From Bradyrhizobiaceae bacterium (GTDB taxonomy: Bacteria; Pseudomonadota; Alphaproteobacteria; Rhizobiales; Xanthobacteraceae), in assembly GCA_003963145.1 (NCBI GenBank), contig RXJJ01000009.1, forward strand, positions 25,733-89,732: a stretch of DNA of 64,000 bases, written 5' to 3'. Both the position numbers and the translations under genes were made by a program. Of this stretch, positions 53,935 through 64,000 are shown in pieces. The number at the start of each line of letters is the position of its first letter. The stretch's first letter is position 1. Below the pieces are notes generated by a model, which worked only from the letters and a program-made list of their open reading frames with translations, was not told the DNA's origin and did not search any database.

Positions 53935-54726
53935 TTATTCGTAGATCGGCAGGTCCGGCAGCGACCCCTGCAACGGACGGCCTTCAAGACTTGCGATGGC
54001 GGTGCAGCCCAGACTGTTGCTGATGAACGCCGCATCAGCCCGCACGAGATCCGGTTCTGTCAGCTTTATCTCGCTTGCCGCTATCCGAGGAATGATTTTC
54101 GCCCGCGCGAGACCCGGAAGAATACCGCTCGCCAGTTGCGGCGTGAGCCACCGCCCACCGATGCGGACGAATATATTGCCGACCGTGGCGCAGGCCACCT
54201 CGCCCTTGGTGTTGAGCATCAGGGCATCGGTCGCGCCTTTCGCAACCGCTTCGCGCCGCGCCAGAATGTTGTCACCGTAATTGAGCGATTTGATTCCGGA
54301 CAAGGGCGAGTATTCGTTGCGGCGCGTGGCGCGGCAGATCACCAGATGCTGCGGCGGCAATTGCCCCGCTGCGGCTGCGGTGATGAGCAGCGTCGGGTAG
54401 CCGGGATTGTCGGAGCTCCACAGCCCGCGCTGCGAGGTCGGCCCGCGCGTCAGCGTGATACGCACCGCGCTCGCGGCATGACCGTGATTGGTCAGCAGGC
54501 TGGTCACCGCAGCTTCTATCGCGCTGTCATCATAGGGCACGCTCAGACCGAGGCATTCGGCGCCCGCGCGCAGGCGCGCCAGATGGTCCGCGAACCATAG
54601 CGGCCTGTTGCCCGCGGCACGCAGGGTTTCAAACACACCGTCGGCCAGCGTGAAGCCGCGATCGCTGACCGCGATCCTCGCCTCGCTTTGCGCGATCAAC
54701 CTGCCATTGCACCAGACAAACGGCAT
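53935..54726 (-). CDS. pabC: Class IV aminotransferase, probable 4-amino-4-deoxychorismate lyase
   Basis: 'ISDRGFTLADGVFETLRA' (as VSDRGFTLADGVFETLRA), 'GIKSLNYGDNILARREAVAKGATDALMLNTKGEVACATVGNIF'. Start overlaps the PabA-PabB stop. Confidence 0.85.
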   Translation of the reverse strand: MPFVWCNGRLIAQSEARIAVSDRGFTLADGVFETLRAAGNRPLWFADHLARLRAGAECLGLSVPYDDSAIEAAVTSLLTNHGHAASAVRITLTRGPTSQRGLWSSDNPGYPTLLITAAAAGQLPPQHLVICRATRRNEYSPLSGIKSLNYGDNILARREAVAKGATDALMLNTKGEVACATVGNIFVRIGGRWLTPQLASGILPGLARAKIIPRIAASEIKLTEPDLVRADAAFISNSLGCTAIASLEGRPLQGSLPDLPIYE

Positions 54727-56864
54727 CAGGAGCGCGATCCGCCGGCTTTTCGCGTGCCGCCGCGCAATGACGCGCCGGAGGACACAAGGCGATAGAGCTT
54801 GTCATCAAATCGGCCGTACAGCGCGGTCACGATGGCTGCGATGGATGCTTTCGCCTTCAACAGCATCTCCTGATATTCACGATCGGGTGTCGAGGCCGCC
54901 ACCACGCCGCCGCCGGTGCCCATGGTCAGCCGGCCATTCATGGCGACGATGGTGCGGATGACAATGCTGAGATCGGCCGCGCCGTCATCGCCGATCCAGC
55001 CGAGACACCCGGAGTAGATGCCGCGCGGCCGTTGCTCCAGTGCGTCGATGAACTCGACCGTGCAGTATTTCGGCGCGCCGGTCATCGAGCCACCTGGAAA
55101 CGCATCACGTAAAAGGTCGGCAACGCTCCGGTCCGGTTTCAGGTTGCCGCGCACCGTGCTGACCATCTGATGCACCGTCTCGAAGCTTTCGATGTCGAAC
55201 AGTTTCGGCACCTGCACGCTGCCGACCTCGCAACTGTGCGACAGATCGTTGCGCAACAGATCGACGATCATGCCGTTTTCGGCGCGATCCTTTTCGCTAG
55301 CGCGCAGTTCATCGGCCAGCGCGCGATCGCGCACCGGATTGGCGTCGCGCCGGATCGTACCCTTGATCGGCTTGGTCTCGACATGCCCCATGGCATCAGC
55401 GGACAGAAAACGCTCGGGCGACGCGCTGAGCACCGCGCCATCCGGCCAGCGGATCAAGGCCGCGAATGGCGCGGGGTTGAGACGGCGGACGGTGCGGTAC
55501 AAAACGAACGGATCGATATCCGCCGAACACGACAGTTCGTTGGTGAGGCAGACCTGATAGGTTTCGCCGCGCGCGATCAGGTCGAGGCATTGCCGGACAT
55601 GATCGAGATATTGCGCCTCGTCCTGATCCATCGCGATGGAGAGAGGCTCGCGCGGAGCGCTGGTTTTCGGCATTGGCGGGACCGCAGCCGTCTCGATGCG
55701 GGCGATGGTGGACGCGATCCATTGCTCTGCGCTCGCAGCCTCATCGGGAGGCGCGATGACGCAGACATAGGTTTTGCCGTCGACATGATCGACAGCGATG
55801 AAGCGGTCGGCGCGGATCAGCAGGGCGTCGGGCGCGGGCGACACGCGGCTTGCTGGATAACCGCAGTCGCTGCGCAATTCATAGCCGAACCAGCCGACAT
55901 ACCCGCCCCTGAACGGATAGGGCGGCGGCGTCTGCGGGGCGCTTCGTTCCTGCTTGTCGAGATAGGACAGGATCTCTGTTTTTTCGCTACGCGTGCCGCC
56001 TGCGGTCGTGACGTCCAATATCCTGTCGCGCGCGTTGTAGCGCAGCACCTGCGTACGCGGCCCGGACGCATCGCCGATATAGGACCAGCGCGCGCTCGCG
56101 CGATCGGCAACATTGCTGTCGAGCCAGAACGAATAAGGCGCGTCCGTGCAGAGCGCGGCGTAGGCGGCTTCGGTGTCCACCGCGCGCGGCAATTCGCGCC
56201 AGAACGCCTTGCGTGCGTCCGAAGCCGGCGCCGCCGCGCGCCTGTTTTTCGCAGGAGGCGAAAACGAAAAGGACTTGCGGCTGGAGACCTGCAGCGACAG
56301 GTCGCGGAAATTCTGTATCAGCAGCCGGCCGTGTTCGGTCAGCACCGACTCGGGATGAAACTGCACGCCCCATTGCGGACGCTCCCGGTGCGCCACGCCC
56401 ATCACCAGACCGTCCTCGGTCCACGCCGTTTCGAGAAGGACGCGCGGCAGCGGCCGCCGGATCAGAAACGAATGATAGCGCGCACCTTCGAAGGGCGAGG
56501 GCAGGCCCTTGAACAATCCCTGCCCGTGATGATGAATACGCGAGGCCAGCCCGTGCACCAGCGACGGCGCCTGCGCCAGTACGCCGCCTTCGGCCTGCGC
56601 GAGACCCTGATGGCCAAGGCACACGCCGAGCAGCGGCGTCTGCGAACGCGCAATCACGTCGCTGCAGACGCCGAAATCTCCGGATGTGTCCGCCCGGCCC
56701 GGCCCCGGAGAAATCACGATGTTGTCGAAATGGCGCGCGGCGAGTTCAGCCCATGTCGTTTCGTCGTTACGCACGACCACGGGCTCCTCCTGATTGATCT
56801 CTGCAATCAGGTGAACGAGGTTGTAGGTGAACGAATCGTAATTATCGATGACCAGCGTCTTCAT
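54726..56864 (-). CDS. pabB: Fused aminodeoxychorismate synthase (PabA glutaminase + PabB)
   Basis: GATase 'LLGVCLGHQGLAQ ... WGVQFHPESVLTEHGRLLIQNF' fused to chorismate-binding domain with 'ETKPIKGTIRRDANPVRD' and 'FPGGSMTGAPKYCTVEFID'. The ORF extends to 57023. Confidence 0.92.
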   Translation of the reverse strand: MKTLVIDNYDSFTYNLVHLIAEINQEEPVVVRNDETTWAELAARHFDNIVISPGPGRADTSGDFGVCSDVIARSQTPLLGVCLGHQGLAQAEGGVLAQAPSLVHGLASRIHHHGQGLFKGLPSPFEGARYHSFLIRRPLPRVLLETAWTEDGLVMGVAHRERPQWGVQFHPESVLTEHGRLLIQNFRDLSLQVSSRKSFSFSPPAKNRRAAAPASDARKAFWRELPRAVDTEAAYAALCTDAPYSFWLDSNVADRASARWSYIGDASGPRTQVLRYNARDRILDVTTAGGTRSEKTEILSYLDKQERSAPQTPPPYPFRGGYVGWFGYELRSDCGYPASRVSPAPDALLIRADRFIAVDHVDGKTYVCVIAPPDEAASAEQWIASTIARIETAAVPPMPKTSAPREPLSIAMDQDEAQYLDHVRQCLDLIARGETYQVCLTNELSCSADIDPFVLYRTVRRLNPAPFAALIRWPDGAVLSASPERFLSADAMGHVETKPIKGTIRRDANPVRDRALADELRASEKDRAENGMIVDLLRNDLSHSCEVGSVQVPKLFDIESFETVHQMVSTVRGNLKPDRSVADLLRDAFPGGSMTGAPKYCTVEFIDALEQRPRGIYSGCLGWIGDDGAADLSIVIRTIVAMNGRLTMGTGGGVVAASTPDREYQEMLLKAKASIAAIVTALYGRFDDKLYRLVSSGASLRGGTRKAGGSRS

Positions 56865-57108
56865 AAGACAGGCAGACTCGAGACAGGAAGCTCGCGCGAC
56901 TCGCGGCAGGCGCTCCGCCACAGGCCGGACAAGGCGATTGGAAAATTGGTCCGCAAGCCCGTTCACGGTGGCAACGCAGGAGCACGGCGAGACGGTTGCC
57001 GACGCCAATATATTCGCTCGCATCGCCCAAGAATAGACCGAAGAACAGACTAAAGAACTGACCCCGCTTCCGCGCCTTCCTGCGCGCCGGCTAAAGATCC
57101 GACAGATC

Positions 57109-57471
57109 TCAGTCCCACTTCGCGTCCAGCTCCACCGGCATCCGTATCTGAGCGGCCCGCTCTCCGTGGTCAGGGCGCGGCAGAACCGCGTCGTCCCTGT
57201 CCTCGAGCAGATAGCTGTAGGGAATACCGTGCCACATCAGTTCTCTCTGCAAACGGCGGAACTTCGCCGACACGATCGCTCTGTGAATCGAAACATAGAT
57301 TCCCCGGACCCAGCCGGCGGCGGCACGCAAAACCGAAGGCGCGCGCGCGACCGCGCGCCGGACATGTGCGCCTTCGCCGTCCCGTTCTATCGGTGGCTGA
57401 TTCCGGCTGATCAGATAAGTCCGGTCATCGTCGGTATATGGACCCTGACGTCCGTGATCCAAAAGTGCCAT
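57109..57471 (-). CDS. Hypothetical protein, about 120 aa
   Basis: ORF with plausible start 'MALLDHGRQGPYTDDDRTYLISRNQPP'. No recognised domain. Confidence 0.45.
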   Translation of the reverse strand: MALLDHGRQGPYTDDDRTYLISRNQPPIERDGEGAHVRRAVARAPSVLRAAAGWVRGIYVSIHRAIVSAKFRRLQRELMWHGIPYSYLLEDRDDAVLPRPDHGERAAQIRMPVELDAKWD

Positions 57472-57758
57472 GTGAGCACCTCCTGAGCGGCGGCGAAGTC
57501 GCCGCGACAGATCACAAGATGCGGAGCAGACCATAGGAATTCGAGACGGTCGCCGGCCCTGTGTTATATGCGCGGCATAAACGTGGGACTTTTGCCTCGA
57601 AAGAGCGCCTCAACGGATAATTCCCGCTGATGCCCGGATTACGCCTGACAGGCATTCTGTTTCACGCATTGATCCACCCCCGGGATGACGCCTATCAACG
57701 CGGACCGTCACAAAAGGCCGCACGCATCGCCTTCTGACGGTTCGGAGAACTTCCTGAC

Positions 57759-59153
57759 ATGGATGCGAGCGTAGAACCACGGCCCACACTGGCTGCCGGC
57801 GATCTTCCTCCTGAACGGAGAATGTGGGCGGCGATTGCAGTGTTCGCCGCGCTGGCGATGGCGTCACTGGATACCGCAATCGCCAACGTCGCGCTTCCCG
57901 CCATTTCCACCAATCTGAATACCAGCCCCGCCGATGCGGTCTGGGTGGTCAACGTCTATCAAATCGGGCTTATGGTCACGCTGCTGCCGCTCGGCGCGCT
58001 CGGCGAGATCATCGGCCACAAGCGGATCTATCTCGCCGGCCTGATCCTGTTCACTGTCGCCTCGCTGCTGTGCGCGCTGGCTTGGTCGCTTCCGACGCTG
58101 CTGGTCGGACGCGCCCTGCAGGGCCTCGGCGCCGGCGGCATCATGAGTGTGAATACGGCGTTGGTCCGCTTCATCTATCCTCCGCACCGGCTGGGGCAAG
58201 GCTATGGACACAATGCCCTCGTGGTCGGCACGGCCTTCACGCTCGGCCCCACGGTCGCCTCCGGCATCCTGTCGATCGGCTCATGGCCCTGGCTGTTCGC
58301 CATCAACGTTCCATTTGGAATCGCCGCCCTGGCGATCGGCTTCAGGATGCTGCCCCAGACGCCCCGCGCATCGCATCAATTCGATTTTCCTGCCGCGTTT
58401 CTGGCGGCCGGCTGCATCGGCCTGTTCGTGACCGGCATCGGCAGTGCGGCGCACGGCGCCACATTGTCGCTGGTGTTGATGGGTATCGCCGCAGCCACCG
58501 TGCTCGGATGGATTCTGATCCGTCGGCAGGCCGATCATCCCGCGCCGATGCTGCCGATCGATCTTTTCCGCCGTCCGATGTTCGCGCTCTCGACCGGCAC
58601 CGCGGTCTGTTCCTTCGCGGTGCAGGGACTCGCCTTCGTGTCGCTGCCGTTTTACTTCGAGGACATTCTGGGCCGCTCGCAAGTCGAGACCGGCTTCTTC
58701 ATCACCCCCTGGCCGCTGGTGGTCGCGGTGATGGCGCCTATTGCTGGCAGGCTGGCAGACCGCTACCACGCCGGCGGATTGGGCGGCGGCGGTCTTTTCA
58801 TACTGAGCATCGGCATGGCGCTGCTGGCGATGCTGCCGGACAATCCCGGCATCCCAAACATTATCTGGCGCATCGCGCTATGCGGCATCGGATTCGGCTT
58901 TTTTCAGGCTCCCAATATGAAGGCGATCATGACCAGCGCGCCGCCGTCGCGCGCCGGTGGCGCGAGCAGCATTGTCGCCACCGCGCGCCTGACAGGCCAG
59001 ACGACCGGTGCTGCACTGGCCGCGTTGTGCTTCAATGTCGCCGGGCACGAAGGCGCGACACTCGCTTTGGCGCTCGGCGCGATCTTCGCGGCGATCGGCT
59101 CAGCTACGAGTTTCATTCGCCTGATCGCGGCTCCGAACGAATCCCGCGAATAA
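57759..59153 (+). CDS. DHA2-family MFS transporter
   Basis: 'LDTAIANVALPAISTNLNTSPADAVWVVNVYQIGLMVTLLPLGALGEIIGHKRIYLAGLI'. Confidence 0.92.
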   Translation: MDASVEPRPTLAAGDLPPERRMWAAIAVFAALAMASLDTAIANVALPAISTNLNTSPADAVWVVNVYQIGLMVTLLPLGALGEIIGHKRIYLAGLILFTVASLLCALAWSLPTLLVGRALQGLGAGGIMSVNTALVRFIYPPHRLGQGYGHNALVVGTAFTLGPTVASGILSIGSWPWLFAINVPFGIAALAIGFRMLPQTPRASHQFDFPAAFLAAGCIGLFVTGIGSAAHGATLSLVLMGIAAATVLGWILIRRQADHPAPMLPIDLFRRPMFALSTGTAVCSFAVQGLAFVSLPFYFEDILGRSQVETGFFITPWPLVVAVMAPIAGRLADRYHAGGLGGGGLFILSIGMALLAMLPDNPGIPNIIWRIALCGIGFGFFQAPNMKAIMTSAPPSRAGGASSIVATARLTGQTTGAALAALCFNVAGHEGATLALALGAIFAAIGSATSFIRLIAAPNESRE

Positions 59154-59205
59154 ACGCGCGCCTGTAAAACTTTGATATACCGCGCTTTTGAGTTAATGAG
59201 CCCGC

Positions 59206-60198
59206 ATGACGCAAGCTCGATCAAGCCGCCTCGGGGGATTCGGTCACGCGGCCCCTGAAAACAGGGTCGAGAACGCGGTCATCGAGGACCAGCTCGGCCT
59301 TGCGCGCGGCTGGATCGAGCGCCGCACCGGCATCAAGGCGCGGCGCTGGGTGCTGCCCGGTGAAACGCTGAGCGGCCTTGCAGCAAAGGCCGGCGCTCAC
59401 GCGCTCGATGACGCAGGCGTGGCGCGGCAGGACATCGCGCTGACCATATTGGCGACCTCGACGCCGGATCATCTGCTGCCGCCATCCGCGCCCCTGCTGA
59501 CGCATCAGCTCGACTTGCGCAATTCCGGCGCTGTCGATCTCGCAGGCGCCTGCTCGGGCTTCGTCTATGCACTCATTCTGGCGGATGGCTTCGTCAGGAC
59601 ACAGGGCAAGCCGGCCCTCGTGGTCGCCGCAAACATCCTGAGCCGCCGCATCAATCCGCAGGAACGCGCCTCCAGCGTCGTGTTCGCCGACGCCGCGGGC
59701 GCCGTGGTTCTCGTGCCATCGGACGATCCCGGCAAGGGCCTGCTCGGGAGCGACCTCGCGGCCGACGGCACGCATTACGATTTGATCAAGATCCCGGCAG
59801 GCGGCAGCACTATGCCCTTCGAACCCGGAATCGACCCGCGTGAATTCCTGATGGCGATGCCGGATGGCAAAAAGGTCTTCACCAACGCGGTCAACATCAT
59901 GACCCGCTGCGGGAAGGCCGCACTCGCAAACGCCGGCACAGAAGCCGGAGACATGCACCGTTTCGTGCCGCATCAGGCCAACATGCGAATCTTCGAAGCC
60001 GTGCGCGACAATCTCGGACTTTCCGATGCCTGCGAGACGGTGCGGACGATCGACGAATACGGCAATTCGTCGGCCGCGACGGTGGCGCTGTCGCTGTCGG
60101 TTGCCAATCAGCGAAAGCCATTCGCGCCGGGTGAGCGGATTCTTCTGACCGCTGCGGGCGCAGGCCTGACCGGCGCCGCGGCTGTCGTGGGAATTTAA
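59206..60198 (+). CDS. Beta-ketoacyl-ACP synthase III-like enzyme
   Basis: Catalytic Cys '[14 protein letters not shown]', His '[14 protein letters not shown]', Asn '[16 protein letters not shown]'. Confidence 0.92.
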   Translation: MTQARSSRLGGFGHAAPENRVENAVIEDQLGLARGWIERRTGIKARRWVLPGETLSGLAAKAGAHALDDAGVARQDIALTILATSTPDHLLPPSAPLLTHQLDLRNSGAVDLAGACSGFVYALILADGFVRTQGKPALVVAANILSRRINPQERASSVVFADAAGAVVLVPSDDPGKGLLGSDLAADGTHYDLIKIPAGGSTMPFEPGIDPREFLMAMPDGKKVFTNAVNIMTRCGKAALANAGTEAGDMHRFVPHQANMRIFEAVRDNLGLSDACETVRTIDEYGNSSAATVALSLSVANQRKPFAPGERILLTAAGAGLTGAAAVVGI

Positions 60199-60205
60199 CC
60201 CAGCC

Positions 60206-63200
60206 TCAGTGCTGCGAATCCGCCTTGGGATCGTTGCCGCCCTGCCTGCTGAACCACTCCTTCGTCTTTTCCCGCATCCGCTGAATGGTCACATACAGCA
60301 TCGGAATGATGAAAACGCCGATCGAGCTGGCGGCGAGCATGCCGCCGAACACCGCCGTGCCGACCGCGCGGCGGCTGAGCTGGGCGGCGCCGGTCGCAAT
60401 GACCAGCGGCACAAGACCGAGAATGAAGGCGATCGACGTCATCATCACCGCACGGAATCGCATTTTCGCTCCGAGCGCCGCAGCCTCCTCGATGCTGAGA
60501 CCCGCCTCGCGCTGCTCCTTGGCGAATTCGACGATCAGAATGCCGTTCTTCGCCGCGAGCGCGATCAGCACCACAAGACCGATCTGGCCGTAAAGATCGA
60601 GGTTGAGGCCCGCGATCTTGATGCCGAGGTAGGAGCCGAGCACGCCGACGACAACGGACAGCAGGACGGGGATCGGAATCGACCAGCTTTCATAGAGCGC
60701 CACCAGGAACAGGTAGGCGAACAGCACCGCGAGCGCGAGAATGATTCCGGTCTGGCCCGAAGCCTGCTGTTCCTGAAACGCCGTGCCGGTCCATTCAAAG
60801 CCGTAGCCCTGCGGTAGCGTCGTGTCGGCGAGCTGCGCCATCGTCGCAATCGCGGTGCCCGACGACACGCCGGGCGCGGGGCTGCCGTTGATGGTCACCG
60901 CGCGGAAATTGTTATAACGGGTGATGACCTGCGGCCCGGTGACGACTTTCAGGCCCGCGATCGAACGCATCGGCACCATGTCGCCCTTGGCGTTGCGGAC
61001 ATAGATCTTCCAGATGTCGCGGATATCGCGGCGGTCATTTTCCAGTCCCTGGATATTGACCTGCCAGGTGCGGCCGAACAGGTTGAAGTTGTTGACGTAG
61101 AATCCGCCGAGCGTCGATTGCAGCGACGAAAACACGTCACTCATGTTCAGCCCGAGCACCTGCGCCTTCGAACGATCAATATCGAGATAGAGCGACGGAT
61201 TCGTCGCGGTGAAGGTGGAGAACACACGCGCGAGCGTCGGCTCGCGGTTGGCGGCTCCGATCAGGCCGTTCATGACGCTGCCGAGTTGGACCGGATCCTG
61301 TCCTTCCAGCGCCTCGAGGATGAATTCAAAGCCACCGCTGGTTGAAAGTCCGATGATCGGCGGCAGGTTGAAGGGCAGCACGTTGGCCGTTCTGATCTTT
61401 GAGCCTCCCGCAAAGACTTGCCCGATCAGGGCCTGGGCGGATTCGGCAGCCGCGCGCCGGTCCGCGAACGGCTTGAGGCGCGCGACCATGAAGGCCGCAT
61501 TCGGCTCGTTGCCGCCGTCAAGCAGCGAGAAGCCGATGATCGACAGCGTATGCTCGATGGATGGAATCTGCTTCAGCAGATCCTCCACCTGCTTGGCCGC
61601 GGCGCTCGAGCGTGCCACCGATGCGCCGTCGGGCAATTGCAGGGCGATAAAGAACGCGCCCTGATCTTCCTCGGGCAGGAAGCCTGTCGGCGTGATCTTC
61701 GACAGCCCGAAGATGCTGCCGGCAAAGACCAGCACGACCACCAGCGACACAATGGCCACGCGGATCAGCCGATGCACGACATCGGAGTAGCGGTCGCGCA
61801 CCCAGTCGATGCCGCCGAGCACGCGTGCCATGATGCCGCGTTTCGGCCCCGTATGTCGCAGGAACACGGCGCACAGAGCCGGTGACAGCGTCAGCGCGTT
61901 CAGCGCGGAAATCAGCATCGCGCAGCTGATGGTGACAGCGAACTGGCGGAACAGCGTGCCTGAAATACCCGGAATGAACGCAATCGGGACGAACACCGAC
62001 AGCAGAACGAGCGTAATGGCGATGATCGGCGCGGTGATCTGCTCCATCGCCTTTTTGGTCGCGTCCGCCGGCGATATGTCCGGCTCCTCTTCCATCACGC
62101 GCTCGACGTTCTCGACCACGACGATGGCGTCATCCACCACGATGCCGATGGCGAGCACCATGGCGAGCAGCGACACCGTGTTCGCCGAATAGCCGAGCGT
62201 CAGAAGCAGCGCGAACGTGCCGATCAGGCTGACCGGAACGGCGATGGCGGGGATGATGGTCGCGCGCAGATTGCCGAGGAAGAGATACACGACGATCACA
62301 ACCAGCACGAATGCTTCGCCGAGCGTCTTGAGCACTTCGGAGATGGTGTCGGTCACGAAGGTGGTGGAATCGTACTGGACGAGATAGGTCAGGCCCGGCG
62401 GAAAGCGGGTAGACAGTTTCTGGAGTGTCGCCTGCACTGCTTTCGCTGTCGTCACCGCATTGGCGCCGGGCGACAGGTAGATGCCGATCGGCACGCCGGG
62501 GCGGCCGTCGATGCGCGATTCGCTGTCGAGATTCTGCGCGCCGATCTCGACATGCGCGACGTCGCTGATCCGCAGCACCGAGCCGTCCGGGTTCGCGCGC
62601 AGCACGATCTTGCCGAACTGCTCCGCGGTTGTCAGGCGGCCCTGGGTCTGGACGTTGAACTGGAATTGCTGATCTTCCCCGATCGGCCGCGCGCCGATGC
62701 GCCCGACCGGCGCCTGCACGCTTTGCGCGCGGATCGCGGCGATCACGTCCGATGGCGCAAGATTGAGACTCGTCAAGCGCTGCGTATCGAACCAGATCCG
62801 CATCGAATAGTTCATCTTCGCGAACAGCGTCGCCTGTCCGACACCGGGCGTGCGGGAAATCGCGTCCAGCACGTTGATGATCGCATAGTTGGTGATGAAC
62901 AGCGGGTCCTGCTGGCCGTTGTCGCTGTACAGCACGATGAATTGCAGCACCGCGGAGGATTTCTTCTGGACGACGAGCCCCTGCGCCTGCACCTCGGTCG
63001 GCAATTGCGACAGCGCAGTCTGCACGCGGTTGTTGACGTTGACGGTGTTGATGTCGGGGTTGGTGCCGAGCGCGAACGACACCGTCAGCGTGTAGCTGCC
63101 GTCATTGCCGCTGGTCGATTTCATGTAGAGCGCGCGGTCGACGCCGACCACCTGCGCTTCGAGCGGCTGGGCAACGCTGGATTCCACCACGTCCGCGGAA

Positions 63201-63358
63201 GCGCCGGGGAAGGTGCCGGTGACCGTCACCTGCGGCGGCACGATGTCCGGAAACTGCGCGACGGGAATTTGCAGCAGCGCAAGACCGCCGGCGAGCGTGA
63301 TAACGATCGCGATGACGATGGCGAGCCGGGGACGGTCGACGAAAACGGCTGAAATCAT
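60206..63358 (-). CDS. RND (HAE1) efflux permease
   Basis: 1050 aa. '[59 protein letters not shown]', '[20 protein letters not shown]', '[25 protein letters not shown]'. Confidence 0.97.
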   Translation of the reverse strand: MISAVFVDRPRLAIVIAIVITLAGGLALLQIPVAQFPDIVPPQVTVTGTFPGASADVVESSVAQPLEAQVVGVDRALYMKSTSGNDGSYTLTVSFALGTNPDINTVNVNNRVQTALSQLPTEVQAQGLVVQKKSSAVLQFIVLYSDNGQQDPLFITNYAIINVLDAISRTPGVGQATLFAKMNYSMRIWFDTQRLTSLNLAPSDVIAAIRAQSVQAPVGRIGARPIGEDQQFQFNVQTQGRLTTAEQFGKIVLRANPDGSVLRISDVAHVEIGAQNLDSESRIDGRPGVPIGIYLSPGANAVTTAKAVQATLQKLSTRFPPGLTYLVQYDSTTFVTDTISEVLKTLGEAFVLVVIVVYLFLGNLRATIIPAIAVPVSLIGTFALLLTLGYSANTVSLLAMVLAIGIVVDDAIVVVENVERVMEEEPDISPADATKKAMEQITAPIIAITLVLLSVFVPIAFIPGISGTLFRQFAVTISCAMLISALNALTLSPALCAVFLRHTGPKRGIMARVLGGIDWVRDRYSDVVHRLIRVAIVSLVVVLVFAGSIFGLSKITPTGFLPEEDQGAFFIALQLPDGASVARSSAAAKQVEDLLKQIPSIEHTLSIIGFSLLDGGNEPNAAFMVARLKPFADRRAAAESAQALIGQVFAGGSKIRTANVLPFNLPPIIGLSTSGGFEFILEALEGQDPVQLGSVMNGLIGAANREPTLARVFSTFTATNPSLYLDIDRSKAQVLGLNMSDVFSSLQSTLGGFYVNNFNLFGRTWQVNIQGLENDRRDIRDIWKIYVRNAKGDMVPMRSIAGLKVVTGPQVITRYNNFRAVTINGSPAPGVSSGTAIATMAQLADTTLPQGYGFEWTGTAFQEQQASGQTGIILALAVLFAYLFLVALYESWSIPIPVLLSVVVGVLGSYLGIKIAGLNLDLYGQIGLVVLIALAAKNGILIVEFAKEQREAGLSIEEAAALGAKMRFRAVMMTSIAFILGLVPLVIATGAAQLSRRAVGTAVFGGMLAASSIGVFIIPMLYVTIQRMREKTKEWFSRQGGNDPKADSQH

Positions 63359-64000
63359 GGAGTCGTGCTCGGCGGCTTGGCGCTCGGAGTGCCGGCGGGT
63401 TCATTCTGAACATGTCCGTCGCTTGGCGCGGCCTTCATGCTCTGCTCGATCAGCGCGCTGACGGGACCCGGCGTGACAGCGGCTCCCGGACGCACGCGCT
63501 GCAGGCCCTCGACAATCACCTTGTCGCCGACCGAAAGGCCATTCATCACCGCTGCAATCGTCGCGGTCGATTGACCCAGATGAATGCGGCGCTGCTCTGC
63601 CTTGTTGTCGGGGCCGAGAAGAAAGACGTAATCGCCCTGCTGGTCGGTCAGAACCGCCGCACGCGGAATTGCAACGACTTCCACCGGCTGCACACCTTCC
63701 AGAAGGACGGTGACGAATTCGCCGTCGGTCAGTTCACGCAGGGTGTTGGTTTTCGGGGCCGAGGGAAAAACCATCGGATTTTTGATCACACCGCGCAGGG
63801 TGATGGTGTCGGTGCTCTGGGAAATCGTATTGTTGACGAAATTCAACTGGCCGCTCTCATTGTACATGCGCCCGTCCGGCAGCTGCAGGCGGATGATGAC
63901 CGCACCGAATCCCTCCTTGCCGTAACGCGCGCGCAGATCCAGCGCCTCGCGCACCGACACCGGGAAGGTCACGTACATCGGATCCTGGCTCACGATCGTC
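63355..64000 (-). CDS. RND efflux periplasmic adaptor (N-terminus outside window)
   Basis: '[39 protein letters not shown]', '[30 protein letters not shown]'. Frame open to the right window edge. Confidence 0.9.
   Translation of the reverse strand, partial: TIVSQDPMYVTFPVSVREALDLRARYGKEGFGAVIIRLQLPDGRMYNESGQLNFVNNTISQSTDTITLRGVIKNPMVFPSAPKTNTLRELTDGEFVTVLLEGVQPVEVVAIPRAAVLTDQQGDYVFLLGPDNKAEQRRIHLGQSTATIAAVMNGLSVGDKVIVEGLQRVRPGAAVTPGPVSALIEQSMKAAPSDGHVQNEPAGTPSAKPPSTTP

Overview
This is a high-GC alphaproteobacterial chromosomal window; the Bradyrhizobiaceae/Nitrobacteraceae-like affiliation is inferred from gene content and order. About 4/5 of the first 28 kb is a nearly complete minus-strand division and cell-wall (dcw) cluster: rsmH-ftsL-ftsI-murE-murF-mraY-murD-ftsW-murG-[secreted alpha/beta hydrolase]-murC-murB-[opposite-strand DUF4239-like gene]-ddl-ftsQ-ftsA-ftsZ, followed by lpxC-bamD-recN-ligA. 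No mraZ precedes rsmH. That position holds a small accessory module (AraC regulator / MHS-type MFS / cupin). Next come an N-acetylmuramoyl-L-alanine amidase and a convincing class A RNase P RNA (rnpB). The rest contains an EmrAB-type efflux pair divergent from a TetR gene with a perfect palindrome in between, extensin-like, FecR and DUF4403 envelope proteins, a ClpP-fold/membrane-protein pair, a lytic transglycosylase, a fadE-thiolase-fadJ beta-oxidation operon, a CsbD protein, a membrane GGDEF protein, a fused PabA-PabB with PabC, a second DHA2 MFS next to a stand-alone KAS III, and an RND pump truncated at the right edge. I saw no CRISPR array, tRNA, rRNA or IS element. I cannot point to a clearly new multi-gene system. 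The best leads are the missing or replaced mraZ with the module in its place, the two non-dcw insertions, the SDH-protease/membrane-protein pair, and several operator-like inverted repeats.
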